DNA from: Candidatus Omnitrophota bacterium
GTDB lineage: Bacteria > Omnitrophota > Gorgyraeia > JACQQV01
Direction of reading: 5' to 3'
Length of the DNA stretch: 34,351 bases
Assembly: GCA_016206785.1 (NCBI GenBank)
Contig: JACQQV010000035.1
Location: forward strand, 1 to 34,351
A program made the translations under genes and the position numbers. The notes beneath the pieces were generated by a model, which worked only from the letters and a program-made list of their open reading frames with translations, did no database searches and was not told where the DNA came from. This document shows, one piece after another, positions 1-8,279 of the stretch; position 1 is the first letter of the stretch, and the number at the start of each line of letters is the position of its first letter.

Positions 1-906
1 CAGATTAGCGACTTTAAAGATCACACCCGTGCGTTCGTGAAGGTCCAGGATGGGTGTGACTACCGGTGCAGTTTTTGCAAGGTGTGGGTGGTCCGGGGGA
101 AATCGGTCAGCCGTCCTGCCTCAGAGATTGTAGAGGAAGTGAGGAGACTTTGCGGGAGGGGATTCCGGGAGATCGTTCTCACCGGCGTTTCTCTCGGTCT
201 GTATGGACGGGACTCGGAAGAGGGTTTGGACATGATGGACGTTGTCCACCAGCTTGAAGGGGTTAAACTCCTTGAGAGGATCCGTCTAAGCTCCATTGAT
301 CCTGTCGATGTGGGAGAGGTCTTTATTGAGAAATTGCTGGACAGCCAGAAATGCTGTAGACATCTTCACCTTTCTCTTCAGAGCGGGGATGATGACATCC
401 TTGCAAGGATGCACCGCAATTACACCGCTTTAGAGTACCGTTCCATCGTCTACAAACTACGGAAGAAAGTCCCTGATTTTTCAATCACAACCGATATCAT
501 CGTCGGTTTTCCAGGAGAGACAGAGGCGCAATTTGAAAATACCCTCCGCTTGGTTGAGGAACTTCGTCTCACCCGAGTCCATCTTTTTCCCTATAGCCAC
601 AGAGAGGGAACCGTTGCCTATCGCTTTAAAGATCTGGTTCCTTCCGAGGTCATCCGATCACGGATGAAACGGATTGAGAAGGTGGCGCGGGAGGCCTCTT
701 TTCAATACCGGCTTCCATGGGTGGGGAAGGAACTTTTAGTACTGGTGGAGTCCCCCGAGGAGGGGGGTTATTTGACAGGGTATACAGAGGGGTATGTCCG
801 GGTCCTTTTCAAGGGGGAAAGGGAGTGGGTTGGCAAAATGGCGGCGGTTCGTATTGAAGAAGTAACACCTTATCAGACAATCGGTGTTTTATGCTATACT
901 ATATAA
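1..906 (+). CDS. mtaB: MtaB, tRNA (t6A37) methylthiotransferase, 5'-truncated by window edge
   Basis: The reading frame is open from base 1, so the N-terminal domain lies outside the window. The visible 301 residues begin just before the radical-SAM motif CDYRCSFC (Cys 19, 23 and 26 of the visible part), which binds the 4Fe-4S cluster that cleaves S-adenosylmethionine. The preceding VKVQDGC is typical of the MiaB/RimO/MtaB family. LTGVSLGLYG and the later IVGFPGET are also family blocks, and the last ~65 residues resemble a degenerate TRAM RNA-binding domain. The family adds a methylthio group to t6A37 of ANN-decoding tRNAs. MtaB is preferred over MiaB because of LTGVSLGLYG and the short TRAM, but the missing N-terminus prevents certainty. 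RimO, a paralogue, is encoded at 30034. The gene ends 12 bp before gspE. Confidence 0.85.
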   Translation, partial: QISDFKDHTRAFVKVQDGCDYRCSFCKVWVVRGKSVSRPASEIVEEVRRLCGRGFREIVLTGVSLGLYGRDSEEGLDMMDVVHQLEGVKLLERIRLSSIDPVDVGEVFIEKLLDSQKCCRHLHLSLQSGDDDILARMHRNYTALEYRSIVYKLRKKVPDFSITTDIIVGFPGETEAQFENTLRLVEELRLTRVHLFPYSHREGTVAYRFKDLVPSEVIRSRMKRIEKVAREASFQYRLPWVGKELLVLVESPEEGGYLTGYTEGYVRVLFKGEREWVGKMAAVRIEEVTPYQTIGVLCYTI

Positions 907-918
907 AGGGATACGCAT

Positions 919-2628
919 ATGGCGATGATACGGACAGAAGATTTAAAGCTCGGAGAACTTCTGCTGCGCCAGGGGATCATTAGCCGAGAAAATCTTGAAC
1001 AGGCCCTCCGGGAACAGAAGGCTGTGGGGGGATTCATCGGACAGCTTCTTGTCCGTCTCGGCATGGCGACCGAAGAGCAGATCCTTCCGATTCTCTCCAA
1101 ACAGTTGGAGATCCCTTACGTCTTCGTCAAGGAGCTCGAAATTCCATCCGCCGTGATCGAAAAGGTACCGGCAAAGTTCGCTTCCCATTATAAACTCCTA
1201 CCGATCGCCTTTGAAGGGAATGTGCTGAATTTGGTGGTGACCGATCCTTTTGACGTTCAGATGTTGGATGACCTCCGGATCCTTTTGGGATGTGAGGTGA
1301 AGCCGGTTTTAGGGGGTGAAAGAGACATCTCGGATGCGATTCGAAAATATTACGGCGTCGGCGCAGGGACGCTCGAGGAGATGATGGACCTTGAGGGAGA
1401 AGAAAACGCCGCGGTTCGCGAAAAGACGCAGACCCCGGAAAACATTGCGGATCTGGCAGAAGACGCCTCCGTTGTCAAGTTTGTGAATCAAATTCTCCTT
1501 CAGGCGGTTCAGGACCGTGCCACAGATATTCATTTTGAACCTTTCGAGAATGACCTTCGCATCCGGTACCGCATCGACGGCATTCTCTACGATATTCATT
1601 TTCCTCCTACCATCAAAAATTTCCAGTCCGCCATTACCTCCCGTATCAAGATCATGGCAAACCTCGACATCGCTGAGCGCCGCTTGCCTCAAGACGGACG
1701 GATCAAGATCAAAATAAACGATCGGGAATTAGACCTTCGCGTTTCGATTCTCCCCACCCCCTTTGGGGAAAGCGTGGATGTAAGACTGTTATCGACGAAT
1801 ATCCTCTTTGGGTTAGAGAATCTGGGTCTTTCAAAGCATGACCAGGATCTCCTGGAAGTGGTCATCAAGAAGCCCCACGGGATTATCTTTGTCACAGGCC
1901 CGACCGGAAGCGGGAAGACAACCACCCTTTACGCATGCCTCAACAAGATCAACACCACTGAGAAGAAGATCATTACCATTGAAGACCCGATCGAGTACCA
2001 ACTTCGCGGGATCACGCAGGTTCAGATTTTTCCTAAGATCGGACTCACCTTTGCCAACGGCCTTCGAACGATGCTTCGTCACGATCCGGATGTGATGATG
2101 GTCGGAGAGGTGCGAGACTTTGAAACGGCCGAGATCGCCATCCGGATTGCGCTGACAGGACACCTTGTCTTCAGTACCCTTCATACCAACGACGCCTCAG
2201 GGGCGGTGACCCGTCTTCTCGATATGGGAATCGAACCTTACCTCGTTGCCGCTTCGGTGGAGTGTCTGATCGCGCAACGGTTGGTGCGGACCATCTGTCC
2301 ATCGTGTCGCAAAGAGTCCTTGCTGGATGAGAAACTCCTGGGACTGTTGGGGGTAGTCCCTTCCGGAGAAAAGGTGAAGGTGTACCAAGGAGAAGGGTGC
2401 GAGGCATGCAAATTCACCGGCTACCGGGGACGGACGGCTATCTATGAAATGCTGATCATCGACGGAGAGATCCGGGAGAAGATCGGCTCTTCGGTGAACG
2501 CTTCCGACATCAAACAAGTCGCCCTTCGGAAGGGGATGCGCACCCTCCGTCAGGATGGATGGGATAAAGTGTTACAGGGGATCACAACCCCTGCTGAAGT
2601 GATCCGCGTGGCCCAAGAAGGAGTATAG
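919..2628 (+). CDS. gspE: GspE, type II secretion assembly ATPase
   Basis: A 569-residue cytoplasmic ATPase that powers pseudopilus assembly. The N-terminal ~150 residues form an MshEN-type domain (LGELLLRQGIISRENLEQAL). The core has Walker A GPTGSGKTTT (about residues 327-336), Asp-box and Walker B regions (MMVGEVRD; AEIAIRIALTGHLVFSTLHTN), and a tetra-cysteine zinc motif near residues 458-496 (CPSC then CEACKFTGYRGR) that is characteristic of GspE/PilB and absent from PilT. The start is ATG 919, with AAAGGGA 7 nt upstream. It heads an unbroken gspE-F-G-H-I-J-K-L-M run, so T2SS GspE is favoured over type IV pilus PilB. No better promoter than a lone TATACT was found upstream, so it may be co-transcribed with mtaB. 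Confidence 0.95.
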   Translation: MAMIRTEDLKLGELLLRQGIISRENLEQALREQKAVGGFIGQLLVRLGMATEEQILPILSKQLEIPYVFVKELEIPSAVIEKVPAKFASHYKLLPIAFEGNVLNLVVTDPFDVQMLDDLRILLGCEVKPVLGGERDISDAIRKYYGVGAGTLEEMMDLEGEENAAVREKTQTPENIADLAEDASVVKFVNQILLQAVQDRATDIHFEPFENDLRIRYRIDGILYDIHFPPTIKNFQSAITSRIKIMANLDIAERRLPQDGRIKIKINDRELDLRVSILPTPFGESVDVRLLSTNILFGLENLGLSKHDQDLLEVVIKKPHGIIFVTGPTGSGKTTTLYACLNKINTTEKKIITIEDPIEYQLRGITQVQIFPKIGLTFANGLRTMLRHDPDVMMVGEVRDFETAEIAIRIALTGHLVFSTLHTNDASGAVTRLLDMGIEPYLVAASVECLIAQRLVRTICPSCRKESLLDEKLLGLLGVVPSGEKVKVYQGEGCEACKFTGYRGRTAIYEMLIIDGEIREKIGSSVNASDIKQVALRKGMRTLRQDGWDKVLQGITTPAEVIRVAQEGV

Positions 2629-2638
2629 ACATTTCTTT

Positions 2639-3853
2639 ATGCCGAGATTCGCGTATCGTGCCAAGGGGGGGCCGAGAGAAGTGCTTCAGGGTGTGATTGA
2701 GGCGGAGTCCCAGGAGGCGGCCCTCCGTCAGCTGGATCGGCTGGGATATTACCCTTTGAGTCTCGAGGAGACGCGGTCTACCCCCTCCTCACAGACTCTA
2801 CCCCTTTCTTTCCGAAAAAAAATTTCTTCACGCGATATCACCCTTTTCACACGACAACTTTCTGATCTCCTGGGCTCAGGGGTTCCCCTTGTGCGCTCCC
2901 TGGATATCCTTTTCCGCCAGACAGAAAATGAGTCCCTCTGCAAGGTCATCGAAGGTATTCAGGGATTTGTGCGAGACGGAGGAATATTTTCTCAAGGTCT
3001 GGCCCGGCATCCCAAGGTCTTTTCCTCGCTGTACACAAGCCTTGTGGAAGCGGGGGAAGTGAGTGGGGCCCTTGAGGGGGTCTTAACCCGGCTCGCCGAT
3101 TTTGGTGAGAAGGAAGAGGAAACACGGATCAAGGTGGCGCAGGCGCTCACCTATCCTTTTCTCATTTGCGGCGTCGGATTGCTCACCGTCATTTTTTTGC
3201 TCACCTTTGTGATTCCCAAGATTGTAGGGCTTTTTCAGGATATTCAGACGACCCTCCCTCTTCCGACCCGAATCCTCATGACGGTTTCTCACCTCCTTTC
3301 TTCCTACGGGTGGCTCCTCCTCATTGTTTTTCTTATCCCTATTGTCCTTCTCAGGCGGGGAAGAGTCCCTCCGGGAACCTTCATCGCGCTTGACCGGATG
3401 AAACTTAAAATTCCTCTCTTGGGGGATCTTGTCCGGAAGTCAGAGATCGCCCGATTTGGAAGAACGTTAGGAACACTTATCGCAAACGGCATCCCTGCGC
3501 TCCGGGCGATCGAGGTTGTTTCGAAAACGGTAGGCAATCAGGTGCTCCGACAGGAGGTAGAGCGGGCGTGGCGAGAAGTGAGGGAAGGTGTGCCCTTGGC
3601 AGAAAGTCTCGCTCATGGGACACAGTTTCCTCCTTTTGTCACCAACATGATCGCTGTCGGAGAAGAATCGGGATCTCTGGAGCGGGCCCTGTTTAAGGTG
3701 GCCGACGCCTTTGACCGGGAAGTCGACCGCGCCACCAAACAGATTACAACCCTTCTCGAACCTTTCATGATCCTTCTTGTGGCCGTTTTGGTTGGTTTCA
3801 TCGTCGTGAGCATGTTATTGCCGATCTTTCAACTTCAGGGGATTATCCGATGA
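2639..3853 (+). CDS. gspF: GspF, T2SS inner-membrane platform protein
   Basis: A 404-residue polytopic membrane protein with two T2SSF domains (about residues 70-190 and 270-395). Each contains the family pattern of a long cytoplasmic helical bundle with a FxRQLSDLLGSGVPLVRSL- or RFGRTLGTLIANGIPAL-type start. Hydrophobic segments lie near residues 168-192, 218-238 and 375-398. The protein couples the GspE ATPase to the pseudopilus platform. It starts 10 bp after gspE, with AAGGAG about 15 nt upstream of the ATG. Its stop codon TGA (3851-3853) abuts an 82-bp palindromic insertion that now separates it from gspG. Before the insertion, the stop apparently overlapped the gspG start as ATGA. Confidence 0.93.
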   Translation: MPRFAYRAKGGPREVLQGVIEAESQEAALRQLDRLGYYPLSLEETRSTPSSQTLPLSFRKKISSRDITLFTRQLSDLLGSGVPLVRSLDILFRQTENESLCKVIEGIQGFVRDGGIFSQGLARHPKVFSSLYTSLVEAGEVSGALEGVLTRLADFGEKEEETRIKVAQALTYPFLICGVGLLTVIFLLTFVIPKIVGLFQDIQTTLPLPTRILMTVSHLLSSYGWLLLIVFLIPIVLLRRGRVPPGTFIALDRMKLKIPLLGDLVRKSEIARFGRTLGTLIANGIPALRAIEVVSKTVGNQVLRQEVERAWREVREGVPLAESLAHGTQFPPFVTNMIAVGEESGSLERALFKVADAFDREVDRATKQITTLLEPFMILLVAVLVGFIVVSMLLPIFQLQGIIR

Positions 3854-3906
3854 ACCCCGTTAGAAATGTTATGCTAGCGGGATCGAGAAAGGTATGTCAG
3901 GGATGA
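3850..3906 (+). CDS. 18-codon leader-like mini-ORF bridging gspF and gspG
   Basis: The ATG at 3850 overlaps the gspF stop as ATGA. The frame encodes 18 residues (MNPVRNVMLAGSRKVCQG) and ends in a TGA that overlaps the chosen gspG start at 3903, again as ATGA. The first residues come from the left arm of the palindromic element. I infer that this is the former gspG start codon, now reading into the insertion and possibly keeping gspF-gspG translation coupled. No function is claimed for the peptide itself. That it is translated is inferred only from the overlaps. Confidence 0.4.
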   Translation: MNPVRNVMLAGSRKVCQG

Positions 3907-3936
3907 GACCAAAAACATTTGCCATTTCTAACGGGG
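3855..3936 (+). repeat. 82-bp palindrome-ended insertion between gspF and gspG
   Basis: Left end CCCCGTTAGAAATG (3855-3868), right end CATTTCTAACGGGG (3923-3936), exact complements. They flank 54 bp that contain AGAAAGG and ATG 3903. TGAA lies directly outside on both sides (3851-3854 and 3937-3940). Confidence 0.85.
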
Positions 3937-4364
3937 TGAACGAAAAGGGATTTACCTTTATTGAAATCATGGCGGTCGTCGTTATCATTAGTATCTTGGT
4001 AGCCTTCGTGGCGCCGAGGCTCATCGGTCGTACGGAGGATGCGAAACGGCAGGCGGCCCGGGCAGACATAGAAGCCAATCTTGCCCTTGCCCTCGATCTC
4101 TACGCCTTGGACAATGGAGGTTATCCCACCACAGAACAGGGACTCGCGGCCCTTCGTGCCAAACCGGCCACTCCGCCGATCCCGGAAAATTGGAAGGGTC
4201 CCTATTTAAAGAAAGGGTTACCCAAAGATCCTTGGGGGAGACCCTATCTCTACCGTTATCCGGGGGAATTGAATAAAGAAGACTACGACCTTTATTCCTA
4301 TGGGACGGATGGTGTCGAGGGGGGAGAGGATGATATTGTCAACTGGGAAGTGGAAAATCCATGA
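3903..4364 (+). CDS. gspG: GspG, major pseudopilin
   Basis: A 153-residue prepilin. The class III leader ends NEKG, with cleavage before FTFIEIM (Glu at +5), followed by a hydrophobic helix (VVVIISILVAFVAPRLIG). The C-terminal part has the GspG hallmarks DNGGYPTTEQGLAAL, GPYLKK, DPWGRPYLY and YSYGTDG with acidic calcium-site residues. It is the main subunit of the T2SS pseudopilus. I chose ATG 3903 because AGAAAGG lies 10 nt upstream; ATG 3894 is almost on top of that site. Residues of the leader (FAISNGV) are encoded by the right arm of the 82-bp palindromic insertion at 3855-3936. Without that insertion the protein would begin MNEKGFTFIEIM from an ATG overlapping the gspF stop. Confidence 0.94.
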   Translation: MRPKTFAISNGVNEKGFTFIEIMAVVVIISILVAFVAPRLIGRTEDAKRQAARADIEANLALALDLYALDNGGYPTTEQGLAALRAKPATPPIPENWKGPYLKKGLPKDPWGRPYLYRYPGELNKEDYDLYSYGTDGVEGGEDDIVNWEVENP

Positions 4365-4864
4365 GAAGAAAAGGGTTTATCCCGTTAGAGATGAAATCTC
4401 TAACGGGATTTACCTTCATCGAGATCATGATGGTGATCGTCATCCTTGCCATCTTTGTCTCTCTCACGACCCCTCGCTTCCGCACGACCTACCTGGACCT
4501 TGAACTTTCCAATCATGCCCGGCGCCTGGCAAAACTTTTGAACTACGCCCAGGAGAGGGCGGTGATTGAAGGGAAGACCTACCGGTTGCAGGTCGATCTG
4601 ATAGAGAAGCGTTACTGGCTCACCACGGAATCCGCGGTCGAAGAGGAAGGAAAATTTGAGCGGCTCGCAGGGCGGTACGGCCGGACCACACAACTCCCTT
4701 TTGGAATTTCCCTTGAATTTGAGAAAGAGGAAATTTTCTTTTATCCGGACGGAAGTTCAGACCCTTTCACCCTCTCTTTAAGAAACGAGGAGGGGAAACA
4801 ACTGATGCTCAAGGATGGAAAACCGTTTGGCTATGTACGCGTTGAAGAGAGACCACCGACCTAA
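4361..4864 (+). CDS. gspH: GspH, minor pseudopilin with palindrome inserted in its leader
   Basis: A 167-residue prepilin-like protein: leader MRRKGF, then an 11-residue insert, then GFTFIEIMMVIVILAIFVSL with Glu at +5 and a membrane helix. The rest fits the GspH minor pseudopilin (TTYLDLELSNHARRLAKLLNYAQERAVIEG; DGSSDPFTL). Its ATG overlaps the gspG stop by 4 bp. The insert at 4380-4412 is a 29-bp palindrome plus a duplicated TTTA. Deleting it gives MRRKGFTFIEIMM, the standard leader. The insertion end supplies a new Gly and the duplicated TTT a Phe, so the Gly-Phe peptidase site is rebuilt and the gene should still work. GspH is assigned from order and length; FimT-like is the alternative label. 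Confidence 0.88.
   Translation: MRRKGFIPLEMKSLTGFTFIEIMMVIVILAIFVSLTTPRFRTTYLDLELSNHARRLAKLLNYAQERAVIEGKTYRLQVDLIEKRYWLTTESAVEEEGKFERLAGRYGRTTQLPFGISLEFEKEEIFFYPDGSSDPFTLSLRNEEGKQLMLKDGKPFGYVRVEERPPT
4380..4408 (+). repeat. 29-bp palindromic element in gspH
   Basis: Arms TCCCGTTAGAGAT (4380-4392) and ATCTCTAACGGGA (4396-4408) around GAA. Direct repeats TTTA lie outside (4376-4379, 4409-4412). Confidence 0.88.
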
Positions 4865-5228
4865 CAGAGGATTTTTACTCTTTGAATTGATGGTGGCTGT
4901 CATCGTTTTGGCGGTCGCCCTCACCGTCGTCTCTCGCTCTTTCATCAGTTCCCTGGCAGCCCTCCGCTTGTCCGCGGATATTTCGAAAGGAGGACTTCTC
5001 CTTGAGCAGAAGGTGTGGGAATTCGGACAAAAGGGGTCTCTTTCTCCCGGCCAAGAAGAAGGAACCTTCGAGGAGTTTGGAGGAAACTTTCATTGGGATG
5101 TCGAGGTGAAAGAGGTCAAGGAACTTCCCCTGTATGAAGCGGACATCACCGTTCGATGGACCTCCTCAGGCCGGGAAAGGGACCTTACCGTAACGACCTA
5201 CCTCCCGAAACAGGATGAAGAGACGTAG
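4833..5228 (+). CDS. gspI: GspI, minor pseudopilin
   Basis: A prepilin of about 131 residues. The leader MYALKRDHRPNRG is basic and is cleaved before FLLFELMVAVIVLAVAL, with Glu at +5. The C-terminal part is short with alternating polar and hydrophobic residues (FHWDVEVKEVKELPLYEADITVRW), as in GspI. It overlaps gspH by 32 bp in another frame. An alternative ATG at 4815 would give a 19-residue leader. I prefer 4833 because prepilin leaders are normally shorter, but neither start has a well-spaced ribosome-binding site and translation is probably coupled to gspH. It sits in the pseudopilus tip genes H-I-J-K. Confidence 0.85.
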   Translation: MYALKRDHRPNRGFLLFELMVAVIVLAVALTVVSRSFISSLAALRLSADISKGGLLLEQKVWEFGQKGSLSPGQEEGTFEEFGGNFHWDVEVKEVKELPLYEADITVRWTSSGRERDLTVTTYLPKQDEET

Positions 5229-5847
5229 TCGCATTGGATTTACACTTCTTGAACTTCTCATCGCCCTCTCCCTTTTTTCGGTGATCATGGTGGTTGTGAG
5301 TTCCGTTTTTAGCACGGGAATTTTGGCGTGGAGAAGGGCTGAAGGGGAGTCCGAACAGTATCAAGAAATCCGCCTTACCTTCGACCGAATGGGCGTCGAA
5401 CTCCGGAACACGATTCCTTTTCAGGGCATCCCCTTTGAGGGAAAGGAAGATCGCCTTTCTTTCCTGCAAGTCCGTTCCTCCCGCTCACCTTCCTCTTCGC
5501 CGGAATGGATGGTTGTGACCTATGAGGTGAAACAGACTCCCCAGGCGGTTTCATTGGTTCGCCGCGCGAAATTCCTTTTAAATGAGAAAGAAACAGAAGA
5601 TGTAGTCCTTTCTCCTCTTTCTGGAGTCCGCTTCTCCTATCCCTCTTTTGATGAAAAAGGAAAATGGGACTGGAAGGAAAGTTGGGATCCGGGAGCGCTC
5701 AAAAAGTCCATTCCCCCTTTTCTCAAAATGGCCCTTTCGGTCAGAGAAGGGGAGAAGTGGGAGAAACTCTTTTTGATTCCAATTTTGATTCCAACGGAGG
5801 TCGGAGAAGCAGTTTCTCAAGGCGGATCAGAAACCGATGAAGAATAA
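5215..5847 (+). CDS. gspJ: GspJ, minor pseudopilin
   Basis: A 210-residue prepilin with leader MKRRSRIG cleaved before FTLLELLIALSLFSVIMVVV (Glu at +5). It is longer than GspI, with the SSVFSTGILAWRRAEGE and RLTFDRMGVELRNTIPF region typical of GspJ, the pseudopilus tip subunit that pairs with GspI and GspK. The ATG overlaps the end of gspI by 14 bp. Late in the protein is an SGVRFSYPSFDEKGKWDWKE stretch like the conserved C-terminal block of the family. Confidence 0.9.
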   Translation: MKRRSRIGFTLLELLIALSLFSVIMVVVSSVFSTGILAWRRAEGESEQYQEIRLTFDRMGVELRNTIPFQGIPFEGKEDRLSFLQVRSSRSPSSSPEWMVVTYEVKQTPQAVSLVRRAKFLLNEKETEDVVLSPLSGVRFSYPSFDEKGKWDWKESWDPGALKKSIPPFLKMALSVREGEKWEKLFLIPILIPTEVGEAVSQGGSETDEE

Positions 5848-6832
5848 AGGATCTGTCGTGATCGTCACCCTTTGGGTTCTGGCGATCCTTCTTCTTCTGG
5901 CGGTGGGACTCGCCTACCGGGTCGGTCTGGAACTCAGAATGGCCCATTATACCGAGGACCGGCTGAAAACATTTTATATCGCGAGGGCGGGCATGGAACG
6001 TGCCGCAGCAGTCCTTTTAAAGGAAGGCTCTGCAGGGGCGATTGATTATTTAGGGGAAGAGTGGAGCCAAGAAGAATCTCTTTTTAAGGAATTCCCGGTG
6101 GGGGAAGGTCTCTTTTCCGTCACCTATGCGACCGTCGAGGAAGGGGGAAGAGAGACAAAGCACCACGGCATGGAAGATGAAGAATCTCGGATTCCGTTAA
6201 ATCGCGCCACCGCAGAGATCCTTCAGAGAACGCCGGGGATGGAAGAAGATCTCCTCCTGAGTATTCGGGCTTGGCGGGGGGATGAGGACCTTTCCGCCGA
6301 AGAGATCGCTCGGGAAGACAACGCGTATGTCACACTGGGGAAGCCTTATTCCAGAAAAGGGAAGCCGTTTGAAACCATTGAAGAACTCCTCCTGGTGAAA
6401 GGCATGACCTCCTCCCTTTATGATTTCATGAAACGTTCTTACACCGTCTATGGCTCCGGAAAAGTGAACCTGAATACCGCACCTGTCCAGACCCTCGAGC
6501 AACTCGGTATCGATCGAGAGATCGCCCACCGGATTTCGGAGATCCGGAAAGGCGAAGATGGGATGTGGGGGACAGAGGATGATCGTTTTTTTAAAAATGT
6601 TTCAAATCTCACCTCTTTAGAAACCTTCGCCCTCCTCGGTCTGGATCAAGATCAACAGATCGCACTCGTTAATTTTCTCACAGCCTCTCAAGATCTCCTG
6701 ACCGTTCAATCCACCGCCTTCCGGATTCAGGTAGAGGGACGTCTTTCTCAAGGGAGCGCAAGGAAGAGAATCGTGGCGGTGGTGGATCGTTCGAAAGAGA
6801 AAGGGATTATCCGTTATTGGCATGAAGAATAA
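5837..6832 (+). CDS. gspK: GspK, large minor pseudopilin
   Basis: A 331-residue protein with a prepilin-like start (MKNKGSVVIVTLWVLAILLLLAVG) that lacks Glu at +5, as is normal for GspK. The large periplasmic domain has the family's helix-hairpin-helix-like segments (NRATAEILQRTPGMEEDLLLSIRAW; FETIEELLLVKGM; KVNLNTAPVQTLEQLGI). GspK caps the pseudopilus tip with GspI and GspJ and limits its length. It overlaps gspJ by 11 bp and gspL by 11 bp, which suggests translational coupling. Confidence 0.92.
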   Translation: MKNKGSVVIVTLWVLAILLLLAVGLAYRVGLELRMAHYTEDRLKTFYIARAGMERAAAVLLKEGSAGAIDYLGEEWSQEESLFKEFPVGEGLFSVTYATVEEGGRETKHHGMEDEESRIPLNRATAEILQRTPGMEEDLLLSIRAWRGDEDLSAEEIAREDNAYVTLGKPYSRKGKPFETIEELLLVKGMTSSLYDFMKRSYTVYGSGKVNLNTAPVQTLEQLGIDREIAHRISEIRKGEDGMWGTEDDRFFKNVSNLTSLETFALLGLDQDQQIALVNFLTASQDLLTVQSTAFRIQVEGRLSQGSARKRIVAVVDRSKEKGIIRYWHEE

Positions 6833-8279
6833 ACCGAAAAAAGGATCTCTTCTGATTGAACTCTCTGAACGGGTGGTGAAGGTCCTTCAGGTGGCAGGGG
6901 AGGGATCCCAACGAAAGGTGGTTTATTTGAATGCCCTCGAAGTCGCTTCTCAAGACGAGGAAGAGGTTGCAAAGCAGCTTTCAACTCTTTTGAAACAGAT
7001 CCCTCTAAAGTCAGACCGTGTCTTTGCTTCCATTCCACGCTCCCAGGTGACGACGCGAACGCCTGTATTGCCCTCTACCCAACCGTCGGAACTTCTGAAG
7101 ATCGTCGAATTTCAGATTGAGAAACTGATCCCCTTTCCGAAAGAAAAGATTATTTTTGATTATCGAATTCTCGAAACGACGCCGGAAGGATATTCCCGGC
7201 TTCTCCTCGTCATTGCCGGAGAAGAAGTGATCCGCCGGGATCTGGCCATCCTCAAACGGGTGGGGTTGAGTCCCGAGTCGATCTTTTTCTCTTCAGAAGG
7301 GCTTGTCGCGTGGCTCAATCTTGTGCAGGGAGAGAAAAAGGAAGATGGCATTTTCTCCGTGCTTGTCGATGTGGACCTGTTCACCACCCATGTGGAGGTG
7401 TTGCGTGGAGGAGAGCTTTATTTTACCCGGAGTTTTTCGATCGGTTCCCGACAGTTGGGACGAGGAAAAGAAGACCCTTCCCAAGAGGCCTTTTTTCAGG
7501 AACTCAAGCGGACCTTTGTCGCCTTTAAAAAGGAATTTCCCCCCGGCGACATCCACCACCTTTTTTTAAGTGGCTCCGCTGGCATTCTTCCTTCGGTCCA
7601 AAGGATCGTTTCTTCGCAATTGTCCATCCCGATCGAGGCGATCGATTTCAAAGCACACTGCCCTCTTGAAACGTCGGTCCTCCCAGAGGAAGGGTTCCTT
7701 CAGGAGGTCTCCTTTTCCTCGTCGGCAGGTCTTCTTCTGAGAGAGAGGAAGAACATCGACCTCATTCCTCATTCGATCAAAGAGGCGAGGGTCCGCCGGA
7801 CATTTCGTCGGACGGCGACGCAATTTTTTGCGTTGCTTGCAGGTTCATTTTTTCTTTTGAGCCTCATGTTCGGAAGGAGCTTGCAGTCCCGTCGTCAAAC
7901 CCTTCTTTCCCTCGAGACCCAACTTCATGAGGTGGAGCCGGTCGCGACCCAGATGGAATCGATGCATCAGCAACTCGAGGTTCTTAAAGCCCGCTCTGCC
8001 CAGTCCGAAGCGATGTTGGAACTTCTGCGGGAGCTTTATCGGCTGATTCCTCAAGAAACCTCCTTGACCTTCCTCCTCCTTGAACCGGGCCACCTTTCGC
8101 TTCAAGGAGGGTCGAAAGATCTTGCCCCCGTCTTTCAGTTCGCGAAGTCGCTCGAATCTTCCCCGCTCTTTAAATCGGTCCAGGTGAAGAATGCCACGCG
8201 CCGCACCCTTTCCGAGGGGGAAATCACTTATTTCCGCATCGATGCCCTTCTCGAAACGAAGGAGGTGAAGAAAAAATGA
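6822..8279 (+). CDS. gspL: GspL, T2SS inner-membrane assembly protein (PilM/PilN-like fold)
   Basis: A 485-residue protein. Residues 1 to about 320 form an actin-like PilM/GspL cytoplasmic domain (SLLIELSERVVKVLQV; VFASIPRSQVTTR; EFQIEKLIPFPKEKIIFDYRIL). One transmembrane helix lies near residues 337-353 (FALLAGSFFLLSLMFG). A coiled coil and a PilN-like periplasmic domain follow. GspL recruits GspE to the membrane and partners GspM. The order K-L-M and the start overlap with gspK support this name over PilM. Confidence 0.88.
   Translation: MKNKPKKGSLLIELSERVVKVLQVAGEGSQRKVVYLNALEVASQDEEEVAKQLSTLLKQIPLKSDRVFASIPRSQVTTRTPVLPSTQPSELLKIVEFQIEKLIPFPKEKIIFDYRILETTPEGYSRLLLVIAGEEVIRRDLAILKRVGLSPESIFFSSEGLVAWLNLVQGEKKEDGIFSVLVDVDLFTTHVEVLRGGELYFTRSFSIGSRQLGRGKEDPSQEAFFQELKRTFVAFKKEFPPGDIHHLFLSGSAGILPSVQRIVSSQLSIPIEAIDFKAHCPLETSVLPEEGFLQEVSFSSSAGLLLRERKNIDLIPHSIKEARVRRTFRRTATQFFALLAGSFFLLSLMFGRSLQSRRQTLLSLETQLHEVEPVATQMESMHQQLEVLKARSAQSEAMLELLRELYRLIPQETSLTFLLLEPGHLSLQGGSKDLAPVFQFAKSLESSPLFKSVQVKNATRRTLSEGEITYFRIDALLETKEVKKK

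Noticed and set aside
871-900. TGCTATACT before gspE as a promoter
   Set aside because: There is no credible -35, and transcription would begin at about the ribosome-binding site (905-911), leaving it incomplete. Read-through from mtaB is simpler.
7790-7820. GTCCG...CGGAC inverted repeat in gspL
   Set aside because: Arms are only 5 bp, interrupted, with no extra residues relative to neighbours; chance is likely.
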